From assembly GCF_001687305.1 (NCBI RefSeq), contig NZ_KV700386.1, positions 186,001 through 250,000 on the forward strand: DNA of 64,000 nucleotides, written 5' to 3'. A program made the translations under genes and the position numbers. This document shows, piece by piece, positions 9,249 through 17,321 of the stretch. The notes beneath the pieces are model-generated. The model was not told the DNA's origin. It saw only the letters and a program-made list of their open reading frames with translations, and searched no databases. This DNA is from Actinomyces vulturis. GTDB taxonomy: Bacteria > Actinomycetota > Actinomycetes > Actinomycetales > Actinomycetaceae. Every line of letters starts with the position of its first letter. The first letter of the stretch is position 1.

Positions 9249-12095
9249 GTGAATGATTCTCTGATTATCCGTGGTGCGCGTGAACATAACCTCCAAGGAG
9301 TCAACCTGGATCTGCCCAGGGATTCCATGATCGTGTTCACCGGACTGAGTGGTTCGGGAAAATCATCACTCGCCTTTGACACCATCTTCGCCGAAGGACA
9401 GCGCCGCTATGTGGAGTCTCTGTCCGCCTACGCCCGTCAGTTTCTGGGGCAGATGGATAAACCCGATGTGGACTTTATCGAGGGCTTGAGCCCCGCCGTC
9501 TCCATTGATCAAAAATCCACCTCGCGTAACCCCCGCTCCACGGTGGGCACCATTACCGAGGTCTACGATTACCTTCGTCTGCTCTACTCACGTGCTGGCA
9601 TCCAGCATTGTCCCACCTGTGATGAGGTCATTTCTTCCCAGACCCCACAGCAAATCGTCGACCAAATCATGGCCGAAGACGAAGGCACTCGTTTCGCCGT
9701 GATCGCCCCCGTGGTCAAAGGCCGCAAGGGGGAACACCTTGACGTGTTCGAAGACCTGCGAAGCCGTGGCTTCATGCGCGTGCGCGTGGACGGCGAGATG
9801 TACAAACTCGACGATGTTCCCACCCTTGCCAAGACACGCAAACACACCATTGACGTGGTGGTTGACCGCATGAGCGTCAAGGAATCGACCCGCCAGCGCC
9901 TGACTGACTCGGTGGAAACCGGCCTGGACGTCAGCGGCGGCATTATCATCGCCGACTTCGTTGACCGAGACGAAAAAGACCCCAAGCGCGAACGCCGCTT
10001 CAGCGAAAAGCGCGCCTGCCCGAATGAGCACCCTCTTGCACTCGACGAGATGGAGCCCCGCACCTTCTCCTTCAACGCTCCTTACGGCGCCTGCCCTGAA
10101 TGTACAGGCTTGGGCTCACGACTCGAAGTGGACCCCGAACTCGTGGTGCCCGACGAGGATCTGACCCTCAACGAAGGAGCCGTGGTTCCCTGGACCATCC
10201 ACTCTGACTACTTCCTGCGCCAACTCTCCGCACTCGCCGTCGAACTCGTTTTTGACCTGGATACCCCATGGAAAGCCTTGCCCGAACGCGCCAAGGAAGC
10301 GATTCTGCGCGGCAAGGATTACAAGGTCAAGGTGAAGTATCGCAACCGTTGGGGCCGCGAGCGCACCTACCACTCCGGCTTTGAAGGCGTGCTTGATTAC
10401 GTCATGCGTAAGCATGATGAAACGGAATCGGACCTCAGCCGTGAACGCTACAAGGGTTACATGCGCGAAGTGCCCTGCCCCGCCTGTGGGGGAGCCCGCC
10501 TCAAGCCCGAGGTGCTCGCCGTGCGTGTGGGGGATAAGTCCATCGCTGAAGTTTGTGATATGCCCATTGAGGATGCTCGCGACTTCCTGGCCAACCTCCA
10601 TCTTGAAGGCCAAGCCGCAAAGATTGCTGGTTCCGTACTCAACGAAATCAACGCCCGTCTCGGTTTCCTCGTGGACGTAGGCCTGACCTACCTGACCATG
10701 TCTCGAGCAGCAGGAACACTCTCTGGTGGCGAAGCCCAGCGTATTCGCCTGGCCACACAGATCGGTTCCGGTCTAGTCGGTGTGCTCTATGTGCTCGACG
10801 AGCCCAGCATCGGGCTGCACCAGCGTGACAATGCTCGGCTCATTGAGACCCTCACGCGCCTGCGTTCCCTGGGTAACACCCTCATCGTGGTGGAACACGA
10901 CGAGGACACCATTCGTCACGCCGACTGGATTGTGGACATCGGTCCCGGTGCCGGCGAACTGGGCGGCGAAGTGGTCTACTCCGGCCCCGTCCCCGGCTTG
11001 CTTGAGGCAGAGCGCTCCGTCACCGGTGACTACCTTGCTGGCCGACGCCGCATTGAACTTCCAGCGCAGCGTCGCCCCATCGATAAGAAGCGTCAACTGA
11101 CCGTGGTGGGCGCCCGTGAAAATAACCTGCGCAACATTGACGTCAGTGTTCCCCTTGGCTGTTTTGTTGCCGTCACCGGTGTATCTGGATCGGGTAAGTC
11201 CACCCTCATTAACACGATTCTTTACCAGGTACTTGCCAATAAGTTGAATGGGGCACGTAGCGTAGCTGGGCGTCACAAGAGCGTTAAAGGCTTAGAGCAT
11301 CTGGACAAGGTGGTCCATGTGGATCAATCACCTATCGGACGTACCCCGCGCTCGAACCCTGCTACGTACACCGGCGTGTGGGACCACATTCGTAAGATCT
11401 TCGCCTCGGTTCCTGAGAGCAAGGTTCGTGGCTATGGCCCCGGACGCTTTTCCTTCAACGTTAAGGGCGGTCGCTGTGAAGCCTGTAAAGGTGACGGCAC
11501 ACTGAAGATCGAAATGAACTTCCTGCCTGATGTGTACGTGCCCTGCGAGGTTTGCCACGGTGCACGCTACAACCGCGAAACCCTTGAAATTCGGTTCAAG
11601 GGCAAGACGGTAGCTGAGGTTTTGGATATGACTATCCATGAAGCCAGCGAATTTTTTAGTGCCACCCCGATCATCGCCCGTCACCTGGGCACTTTGGTAG
11701 ATGTGGGTTTGGGCTACGTGCGACTAGGACAAAGCGCCACCACCCTGTCTGGAGGCGAAGCTCAGCGCGTCAAACTTGCTACTGAACTGCAGCGTCGTTC
11801 CACTGGCCGCACCATCTACGTGCTCGATGAACCCACTACCGGCCTGCACTTTGAAGATATTCGTAAACTTCTTGCTGTGCTTCAGGGCCTGGTGGACAAG
11901 GGCAACTCAGTGGTGGTCATTGAACATAACCTTGATGTAATCGCTAGTGCCGACTGGATTATTGATATGGGGCCTGAAGGTGGCAGCGGTGGTGGCACCG
12001 TGGTTGATGAAGGTACTCCAGAAGACTTGGTGAAGCGTGCCAAGGCGACTGGCTCGCATACGGGTGCTTTCCTCGGAGAAGTCCTCAACCGCTAG
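9249..12095 (+). CDS. uvrA: UvrABC system protein A
   Basis: 948-residue DNA damage-sensing ABC-type ATPase of nucleotide excision repair, full length for the family. Both ATP sites are intact: Walker [15 protein letters not shown] near residue 35 and [13 protein letters not shown] near 640; ABC signatures [13 protein letters not shown] and [13 protein letters not shown]; Walker B motifs ending LDEPSIGLH and LDEPTTGLH. The first zinc module has the actinobacterial form CPNEH ... CPEC, and the second has CEAC ... CEVC. The GTG start has no ribosome binding site; TAGACT lies 7 bases upstream, suggesting a leaderless transcript. No LexA box was seen at this promoter. Confidence 0.98.
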   Translation: MNDSLIIRGAREHNLQGVNLDLPRDSMIVFTGLSGSGKSSLAFDTIFAEGQRRYVESLSAYARQFLGQMDKPDVDFIEGLSPAVSIDQKSTSRNPRSTVGTITEVYDYLRLLYSRAGIQHCPTCDEVISSQTPQQIVDQIMAEDEGTRFAVIAPVVKGRKGEHLDVFEDLRSRGFMRVRVDGEMYKLDDVPTLAKTRKHTIDVVVDRMSVKESTRQRLTDSVETGLDVSGGIIIADFVDRDEKDPKRERRFSEKRACPNEHPLALDEMEPRTFSFNAPYGACPECTGLGSRLEVDPELVVPDEDLTLNEGAVVPWTIHSDYFLRQLSALAVELVFDLDTPWKALPERAKEAILRGKDYKVKVKYRNRWGRERTYHSGFEGVLDYVMRKHDETESDLSRERYKGYMREVPCPACGGARLKPEVLAVRVGDKSIAEVCDMPIEDARDFLANLHLEGQAAKIAGSVLNEINARLGFLVDVGLTYLTMSRAAGTLSGGEAQRIRLATQIGSGLVGVLYVLDEPSIGLHQRDNARLIETLTRLRSLGNTLIVVEHDEDTIRHADWIVDIGPGAGELGGEVVYSGPVPGLLEAERSVTGDYLAGRRRIELPAQRRPIDKKRQLTVVGARENNLRNIDVSVPLGCFVAVTGVSGSGKSTLINTILYQVLANKLNGARSVAGRHKSVKGLEHLDKVVHVDQSPIGRTPRSNPATYTGVWDHIRKIFASVPESKVRGYGPGRFSFNVKGGRCEACKGDGTLKIEMNFLPDVYVPCEVCHGARYNRETLEIRFKGKTVAEVLDMTIHEASEFFSATPIIARHLGTLVDVGLGYVRLGQSATTLSGGEAQRVKLATELQRRSTGRTIYVLDEPTTGLHFEDIRKLLAVLQGLVDKGNSVVVIEHNLDVIASADWIIDMGPEGGSGGGTVVDEGTPEDLVKRAKATGSHTGAFLGEVLNR

Positions 12096-12263
12096 GTTCT
12101 AGTGATTGGCATTCGATTCACGTCAGCACCACGGTGCAGGCTTGGTATCGCTCAATGGGATGGTCCATCCTCGATGCGGGGGAGTGGAGGCTGCCTGCTT
12201 GATAGCGCTTGGCTCGGCCGGTGGATACAGGGCTGGTAGGAGACAGGTCCTAAAATGTGGGTG

Positions 12264-12275
12264 TTCGACGTCGAA
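12264..12275. repeat. Perfect 12-bp palindrome upstream of the UGPase gene
   Basis: TTCGACGTCGAA is a perfect inverted repeat about 60-70 bp upstream of the likely -10 element of the UGPase gene. Size and place fit a repressor or activator operator, but no known family is recognised. The rest of 12096-12346 contains no gene that can be supported. Confidence 0.35.
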
Positions 12276-12334
12276 AAGCCAACTTTTCCGCACATAAACT
12301 GCCATGTGACGCGACACAATCGAACACAATCCAG

Positions 12335-12340
12335 TACAGT
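12335..12340 (+). promoter_or_regulatory. Probable -10 element for leaderless UGPase gene
   Basis: TACAGT lies 6 bases before ATG 12347. No Shine-Dalgarno is present and the expected start of transcription coincides with the start codon. Confidence 0.5.
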
Positions 12341-12346
12341 GGAATC

Positions 12347-13723
12347 ATGAGCGAAGCCGGATTGCTAGCAGCACAAGACAAGATGCGTGAAGGCGGGGTG
12401 GCGCAAGCAGCCATCGATGTGTTCACCCATTACTACAAGGCCGTTGAGACCGGAGCAACCGGCCTCATTCCAGAGGAAACCATCGAACCTCTTACAGAAA
12501 TCGATTCTCTGGAAACCGTTGAAATCACCGATGATGAAGCACGCGAAGCACTTAGCAAAACTGTGCTCATCAAACTCAACGGTGGTCTGGGAACCTCCAT
12601 GGGGATGGACAAGGCCAAGTCCCTCCTGCCCGTGCGTGATGGCAAGTCCTTCCTCGACCTCATTGTCAATCAGGTACAGAAAGCTCGCGAACATTACGGC
12701 GTGACCCTGCCCCTGATCTTCATGGACTCCTTCCGCACCCGTGAAGATACCCTCGAAGCACTCTCCAAACATCCCGGCATCGAAGTGGATGGACTTCCCC
12801 TGGATTTCCTTCAGAACCGTGAGCCCAAACTCCGCGCCGACGATCTCACCCCTGTTGAATGGGAAGCGGATCCCGAACTCGAATGGTGCCCGCCCGGACA
12901 CGGTGACATCTACACCGCACTCGTCGCCTCCGGCGTTCTTGATGCACTTATCGACAAGGGCTATCGCTACGCCATGACCTCCAACTCCGACAACCTCGGA
13001 GCCACCCCCAGTGCACAAATCGCTGGCTGGTTTGCTCAATCGGGCGCCCCTTATGCCCCTGAAATGTGCCGCCGCACCCCTGCAGATGTCAAGGGTGGTC
13101 ACCTGGCTATCCGCAAGAGTGATGGACGTGTCATCCTGCGTGACACCGCCCAGACTCCCAAGGATCAGATGCACTACTTCACCGACCAGTTCCGTCACCC
13201 CTTCTTCCACACAAACAATCTCTGGTTCGATCTCATTGTTCTGCGTGACACCCTCAAGGAACGCAACGGCATCCTCGGCCTGCCACTTATTAAAAACGCT
13301 AAGACCGTCGATCCTGCTGACTCCTCATCCACCCCGGTTATTCAGATGGAAACCGCTATGGGGGCAGCAGTCGAGGCTTTCGAAGGTGCTACTGCCATTG
13401 AGGTTCCCCGCTCGCGTTTCCTACCCGTTAAGACCACCAACGATCTTCTCCTGGTGCGCTCCGACGTGTACGAACTCGATGACATGGGCGCACTCGTCCA
13501 GCGCGGCGATCAGGCCTGCGTGATCAGCCTCGATAGTCGCTACTACAAGACTATCCACGAGTTTGAAAAACGTTTCCCCTATGGTCCTCCGTCACTACGT
13601 CGCGCCACCAAACTCACCGTTGATGGTGACTGGACCTTCGGCAAGGGCGTGAAGATCGTTGGATCGGTTCGCCTTGAAGATCCTGGATATTCTACTGACG
13701 TTTCTGATGGAGCATTGCTCTAA
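12347..13723 (+). CDS. UTP--glucose-1-phosphate uridylyltransferase, eukaryote-like UDPGP family
   Basis: 458-residue enzyme that makes UDP-glucose from UTP and glucose 1-phosphate, feeding glycan and lipid glucosylation and the Leloir pathway. It belongs to the UDPGP (UGP2-like) family, not the GalU family: the nucleotide-binding loop KLNGGLGTSMGMDKAKS (near residue 82), VDGLPLDFLQNREPKL, the EWCPPGHGDIYTAL segment and the SNSDNLGATP motif are all characteristic. Related enzymes occur in bifidobacteria and Actinomyces-like taxa. ATG 12347 is preferred to an in-frame start 90 bases upstream because family similarity begins soon after it and a -10 element sits immediately before it. Two tandem terminator-like hairpins follow. 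Confidence 0.93.
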   Translation: MSEAGLLAAQDKMREGGVAQAAIDVFTHYYKAVETGATGLIPEETIEPLTEIDSLETVEITDDEAREALSKTVLIKLNGGLGTSMGMDKAKSLLPVRDGKSFLDLIVNQVQKAREHYGVTLPLIFMDSFRTREDTLEALSKHPGIEVDGLPLDFLQNREPKLRADDLTPVEWEADPELEWCPPGHGDIYTALVASGVLDALIDKGYRYAMTSNSDNLGATPSAQIAGWFAQSGAPYAPEMCRRTPADVKGGHLAIRKSDGRVILRDTAQTPKDQMHYFTDQFRHPFFHTNNLWFDLIVLRDTLKERNGILGLPLIKNAKTVDPADSSSTPVIQMETAMGAAVEAFEGATAIEVPRSRFLPVKTTNDLLLVRSDVYELDDMGALVQRGDQACVISLDSRYYKTIHEFEKRFPYGPPSLRRATKLTVDGDWTFGKGVKIVGSVRLEDPGYSTDVSDGALL

Positions 13724-13734
13724 GGAGTAACGAG

Positions 13735-13757
13735 AACTCCTCTTGAGGAGTTTGTTT
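13735..13757 (+). terminator. Rho-independent terminator-like hairpin after the UGPase gene
   Basis: AACTCCTC (13735-13742) pairs with GAGGAGTT (13745-13752), followed by TTGTTT. The loop is only 2 bases in the fully paired form, so 2 bp probably open. Confidence 0.55.
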
Positions 13758-13768
13758 AAGACAACCTT

Positions 13769-13798
13769 GGGTGGGCGCCGCTAATGCGGCGCCCACCC
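13769..13798 (+). terminator. Second terminator hairpin after the UGPase gene
   Basis: GGGTGGGCGCCGC (13769-13781) pairs perfectly with GCGGCGCCCACCC (13786-13798) around a TAAT loop. The 13-bp GC-rich stem has almost no T tract, as is common for actinobacterial terminators. Confidence 0.75.
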
Positions 13799-14080
13799 AT
13801 TTGCTGTGCGTCAACTTAGAGGGCTTCTTGCTTGTTGTACGTTGTATTGCGGTGCTTCCCACTTGTTGTCTTTCGTCTTCTGTGCGTCAGCGTGGTGGTG
13901 CATTCGTTACGTTGAGTGACCGGTAGTTTCATCAAGGTACAAAGAGACGTTTCAGGGGCGTGCGTGTGATGAGGATGGTCCCCTGATGAACTTACAGTTC
14001 CGTTGAGGTGAGGAAATCTCAGAGGTGGCGCATCTCCAGCCGGTGAGGCTGAAGGAGAATCTTGGCGGATACAACAAAAG

Positions 14081-14105
14081 ACCGGAAGAGTTGAACTCTT
14101 CCGGT
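14081..14105 (-). terminator. Terminator of the minus-strand tRNA-Val gene
   Basis: ACCGGAAGAG (14081-14090) pairs with CTCTTCCGGT (14096-14105) around a 5-base loop. Read on the minus strand, the stem is followed by CTTTTGTTG, about 10 bases beyond the tRNA 3' end. Confidence 0.8.
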
Positions 14106-14116
14106 GCTATTGACGG

Positions 14117-14188
14117 TGGGCGATACTGGGTTCGAACCAGTGACCTCTTCGGTGTGAACGAAGCGCGCTACCACTGCGCCAATCGCCC
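14117..14188 (-). tRNA. tRNA-Val, anticodon CAC
   Basis: 72-nt tRNA on the minus strand. The acceptor GGGCGAT pairs with ATCGCCC, followed by discriminator A. The anticodon loop is TTCACAC within the stem CTTCG/CGAAG, so the anticodon is CAC, decoding GUG. The T arm contains GGTTCGAACCC. CCA is not encoded. It differs at only 7 of 72 positions from the tRNA-Val(GAC) on the opposite strand at 14522. Confidence 0.95.
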
Positions 14189-14338
14189 GTGCTGAAACAG
14201 GTTAGTCGCAACAGTGTCATTTGAGCAAATCGCCTTGCGGTGAGGTGGATCACCGGCGAGCCAATTTGCGAAAAGGGTAGGAGGTAGTGTTATTGTTTTC
14301 CAGCACCGCGAAGGTTTGGTCTTCATGCGGTACGCAAT

Positions 14339-14414
14339 GCGGATGTGGCTCAGTTGGTAGAGCATCACCTTGCCAAGGTGAGGGTCGCGGGTTCGAGTCC
14401 CGTCATCCGCTCCA
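14339..14414 (+). tRNA. tRNA-Gly, anticodon GCC
   Basis: 73-nt tRNA body (14339-14411) with the 3' CCA encoded at 14412-14414. The acceptor GCGGATG pairs with CATCCGC, discriminator T. The anticodon stem and loop is CACCTTGCCAAGGTG, so the anticodon is GCC. The T loop is GTTCGAGTC. First of three plus-strand tRNA genes. Confidence 0.96.
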
Positions 14415-14449
14415 TGGAGCCGGGAGCGCCCAGCCTCCAGCTTCACGAT

Positions 14450-14520
14450 GGTGGGTTGGCCGAGTGGCTAGGCACCGGCCTGCAAAGCCGTTTACACCGG
14501 TTCGAATCCGGTACCCACCT
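14450..14520 (+). tRNA. tRNA-Cys, anticodon GCA
   Basis: 71-nt tRNA. The acceptor GGTGGGT pairs with ACCCACC, discriminator T. The anticodon loop CTGCAAA gives GCA. The T arm is CCGGTTCGAATCCGG. CCA is not encoded; tRNA-Val begins two bases later. Confidence 0.95.
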
Positions 14521-14521
14521 C

Positions 14522-14596
14522 GGGCGATTGGCGCAGCGGGAGCGCGCTTCCCTGACACGGAAGAGGTCACTGGTTCGATCCCAGTATCGCCCACCA
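14522..14596 (+). tRNA. tRNA-Val, anticodon GAC
   Basis: 72-nt tRNA body (14522-14593) with CCA encoded at 14594-14596. The acceptor GGGCGAT pairs with ATCGCCC. The anticodon stem CTTCC/GGAAG encloses CTGACAC, giving GAC. It is nearly identical to the minus-strand tRNA-Val(CAC) about 330 bp away. A clear terminator follows. Confidence 0.95.
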
Positions 14597-14605
14597 GTGA
14601 GGATG

Positions 14606-14634
14606 TCCTTAACGCATAGCGTTAAGGATTTTTC
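14606..14634 (+). terminator. Rho-independent terminator of the Gly-Cys-Val tRNA operon
   Basis: TCCTTAACGC (14606-14615) pairs with GCGTTAAGGA (14619-14628) around ATA, followed by TTTTTCTTTTC. Confidence 0.9.
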
Positions 14635-14712
14635 TTTTCTTTCACATGTCTTTTACCGCGTCACGCCACCGTCAAGGAGGCGAACCACGGTAGTCTTACC
14701 TAAGTAATTCGT

Positions 14713-14724
14713 GTGGTTAACCAC
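14713..14724. repeat. Perfect 12-bp palindrome upstream of the ATP-grasp/FemAB pair
   Basis: GTGGTTAACCAC is a perfect inverted repeat about 80 bp upstream of the ATP-grasp start, inside the only promoter-sized gap of that gene group. A hairpin with one mismatch (CACTACCG ... CGGCAGTG) follows at 14731-14751. It may be an operator; no family is recognised. Confidence 0.35.
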
Positions 14725-14804
14725 CGGAGCACTACCGCCTTACGGCAGTGATCAACAGTGGCGACACGTCCTGACCGCTGAGAGTACCGAGCAAGGGAGA
14801 ATCC

Positions 14805-16055
14805 ATGCCCATCACGCGCCCCACGCCACTGCGTCCTGTGATTATTGGTGGCGACATTGGTGTGTATGGCATTGGTCGTTCTTTCCATGAAGCATTTGGG
14901 TGCCTCTGCACGGCTGTGGCATCTGCCCCCGTTGATGCGGTCGCGCGCTCGTCCTTTTTCGAGGTTGAGCCCATCGTTGAGCATGCAGACGATGAGACTC
15001 TTTTGGCTACCCTCATGGACTTGGCTCTGCGCTATGACAACAGTGACCTTGTCCTCATGGCCAACCATGATCTGCACTCTTCCTTCATCGCCCGCAATCG
15101 CAAGGCGCTCTCAAAGTACTACGCACTGCCCTTTCCTGATCTCGAAACTGTTGACCGCGTCACCGACAAGGCCACGTTCGCAGCTATTTGCGACGAACTG
15201 GACATCCCCACCCCCGGAACCGTTGAGGTGGACATGGCAGAAGCGTCCAACCCTGATTGGCAAGCACCTCAGATCCCGTTCGATTTCCCTGTGGTTGCTA
15301 AGGCTGCACGCGGAGACGAATACGATGCCATCGATTTCCCTGGCAAACGGAAGATCTGGTTTATCGAATCTGCTGAGGAACTCGCTCAACTGTGGACTGA
15401 CCTTGCAGGTGCAGGATTCACCGGCGTTTTTCTTGTTCAGGAACTCATCCCCGGTGATAACACTCAGATGCGTTCCATTACCGCCTATGTGGATTCCTCC
15501 GGTTCCACGACCCTCATGGGTAGCGCCCGAGTCCTCCTCGAAGATCATGCGCCGACGATGATCGGTAACCCCGTTGCCATGATCACTGAGCCATTCCCTC
15601 AACTATGGGTCCAGGCGGATCGTTTCTTCAAAGCCACTGGTTACCGAGGTTTTGCCAATTTCGATGTGAAGATTGATCCTCGTGACGGTCGAGCTTTGTT
15701 CTTCGAAGTCAACCCGCGCATCGGACGTAACAATTGGTACATGACTGCAGCGGGGGCGAACCCTATGGTTCCTATGGTTGAGGACCTGGTAGACCACAAG
15801 CGTGTCACTCCGCGTGAAGTCTCCACTCAGGTTCTTTACACCCTCGTTCCCGATAAACTCCTCCTTCATTACATCCGTGATGAGAACCTCCGTTCCCGCG
15901 TGAAATCCATCATCGCCCAGGGACACCGCTACAACCCGTTGTTCTACTCAGCGGAAAAGGATCTGCGACGCAACGTCGTGGTCAGAGCACAAACGCTCAA
16001 CCAGTTCCGTAAATTTAAGCGGTACTACCCCGAACCCACAGACCAATCGTTCTAA
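14805..16055 (+). CDS. ATP-grasp carboxylate--amine ligase (possible D-aspartate-ligase-like, cell wall)
   Basis: 416-residue ATP-grasp protein. The N-terminal part has a Rossmann-like start (PVIIGGDIGVYGIGRSFHEA). The ATP-grasp core includes PVVAKAARGDEY, the FLVQELIPGDNTQMRS lid segment and the Mg2+-binding end FFEVNPRIGRNNWYMTAAG. It resembles actinobacterial carboxylate--amine ligases related to the D-aspartate ligase of peptidoglycan cross-bridge synthesis. The FemAB-like aminoacyltransferase gene starts only 15 bases later, so the two probably act together in building an interpeptide bridge; the substrate amino acid is inferred, not shown. The ATG start is preceded by AAGGGAGA. Confidence 0.82.
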   Translation: MPITRPTPLRPVIIGGDIGVYGIGRSFHEAFGCLCTAVASAPVDAVARSSFFEVEPIVEHADDETLLATLMDLALRYDNSDLVLMANHDLHSSFIARNRKALSKYYALPFPDLETVDRVTDKATFAAICDELDIPTPGTVEVDMAEASNPDWQAPQIPFDFPVVAKAARGDEYDAIDFPGKRKIWFIESAEELAQLWTDLAGAGFTGVFLVQELIPGDNTQMRSITAYVDSSGSTTLMGSARVLLEDHAPTMIGNPVAMITEPFPQLWVQADRFFKATGYRGFANFDVKIDPRDGRALFFEVNPRIGRNNWYMTAAGANPMVPMVEDLVDHKRVTPREVSTQVLYTLVPDKLLLHYIRDENLRSRVKSIIAQGHRYNPLFYSAEKDLRRNVVVRAQTLNQFRKFKRYYPEPTDQSF

Positions 16056-16070
16056 ACACCAGGAGGCATC

Positions 16071-17237
16071 ATGACCCGTACCGAGACACTCCGACGGATT
16101 GACGGCCATGAGATGCGCCTGGCTTCCGGCGGAGGCCGCGAACTTCCCGTCGAACAAACCCAAGCCTGGGACAACTTTGACCGTGCTATGGGCCGTGAGC
16201 CATGGGGTCGCTACGTATACGAAGATAACGGCAAACCTGTCGCTGTTATCGCCCTGACCGAATACACAATCGGTGGTCAGAAGTTCCTTTGGGCCAAGCA
16301 CGGACCAGTCTGGTTGAAGGAACAGTCACCTGAACGCGAAGCTCACTTGCGGCGTCTGCTGGTCAACGAAGTTCGCTCTCTCCAGCCTGAAGTGGCTTTT
16401 ATTCGTATGCATGCTCGCTACAGTGCACCCGACTGCCATGAGTTACTTAACTCCTTGACCTACGATCGCACCTATGTGATTGACTTACGTCCGAAGACTC
16501 CTGAAGCTATCGCCGCCGCGATGCCCAAGGACGGACGTCGGGCAGTCAAGCGCGCTGCTCGCGTCGCTGAGGAAGCCGGGTGCAGTCTCTCCGACGAATC
16601 AGACATCAGTCGTGAAGATTTTGATGCTATTTATGGCGTCATGCTCGAAACCGCTGAGCGTGATGGTTTTACTCCCCACCCTATTGAGACCTACTGGAAC
16701 ATGCTTCAGTCTCTAGGGCGCGAGCACGCACGTCTCTTCGTACTTCGCTATGAAGGCCAGCCGCACGTGTGGGTACTTTGCGTGACCTCCGGAGTTCAAT
16801 CGGTGGCCTACTATGGTGCATCGACCTACGAATCTAGGAAGTTCCGTGGCGCTGAAGCGCTTGATTGGTACTGTGCATGTGTACTGGCTGAAGAAGGCTA
16901 CGAAGGTTACGACCTTATGGGTGCTGGTTCTACACGAGTTCCCGAACTGTACTCCGTAGGACAGTACAAGAAGCGATATGCCCAGCACGTAACCGAAGTG
17001 GACGGCGCATGGGACGTGCCAGTCAACATCCCGATTTTCGCTGCTCTGCTTACTGCCAAGAAGGGTAAGCACCTGGTGCGCGGGGCTCAGTCTATGGCCT
17101 TACAGATGCCTGACACTCTTGCCCAAGCACCTACAAGCGGTGAAGACATTGTTGATTCTGTGCGCTCGCACGCACCTCGTTGGTGGCGTAGTGCTAAAGC
17201 AACCCTGACTCATCAAATTAGTCTGCTGCGTCGTTAA
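16071..17237 (+). CDS. FemAB-like peptidoglycan bridge aminoacyltransferase
   Basis: 388-residue protein of the FemA/FemB/FemX family, made of two GNAT-like folds. Such enzymes use aminoacyl-tRNA to add residues to the stem-peptide lysine or ornithine of lipid II. Visible family features are WGRYVYEDNGKPVAVIAL at the N-terminus, FIRMHARYSAPDC, the KDGRRAVKRAARVAEEAG helix, and the C-terminal YGASTYESRKFRGAEALDW and YDLMGAGST segments. The coiled-coil arm of staphylococcal Fem proteins is not obvious. CCAGGAGG precedes the ATG at a good distance. It forms a two-gene unit with the ATP-grasp ligase and is closed by a strong hairpin. Confidence 0.9.
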   Translation: MTRTETLRRIDGHEMRLASGGGRELPVEQTQAWDNFDRAMGREPWGRYVYEDNGKPVAVIALTEYTIGGQKFLWAKHGPVWLKEQSPEREAHLRRLLVNEVRSLQPEVAFIRMHARYSAPDCHELLNSLTYDRTYVIDLRPKTPEAIAAAMPKDGRRAVKRAARVAEEAGCSLSDESDISREDFDAIYGVMLETAERDGFTPHPIETYWNMLQSLGREHARLFVLRYEGQPHVWVLCVTSGVQSVAYYGASTYESRKFRGAEALDWYCACVLAEEGYEGYDLMGAGSTRVPELYSVGQYKKRYAQHVTEVDGAWDVPVNIPIFAALLTAKKGKHLVRGAQSMALQMPDTLAQAPTSGEDIVDSVRSHAPRWWRSAKATLTHQISLLRR

Positions 17238-17242
17238 TGTCG

Positions 17243-17274
17243 GGGGTGCGTGGTGGCAAGCCACCACGCACCCC
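17243..17274 (+). terminator. Strong hairpin after the FemAB gene
   Basis: GGGGTGCGTGGTGGC (17243-17257) pairs perfectly with GCCACCACGCACCCC (17260-17274). The stem is 15 bp with a minimal loop and no T tract. Confidence 0.7.
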
Positions 17275-17321
17275 ATGCTCACTAGGCCTCTGTAACACTG
17301 TTGCGCAACGAAAAGATCACC

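Larger units (their letters stand above)
13724..14116. other. Intergenic region between the UGPase gene and the tRNA cluster
   Basis: 393 bases without a supported gene. It holds two hairpins behind the UGPase gene (13735-13752 and 13769-13798) and the terminator of the minus-strand tRNA-Val (14081-14105). Between them are about 280 bases with two copies of CTGTGCGTCA (near 13804 and 13880) and no convincing reading frame or known RNA. Confidence 0.6.

Noticed and set aside
12365-13210. Minus-strand 281-codon frame opposite the UGPase gene
   Set aside because: Antisense shadow; the plus-strand protein has clear family motifs.
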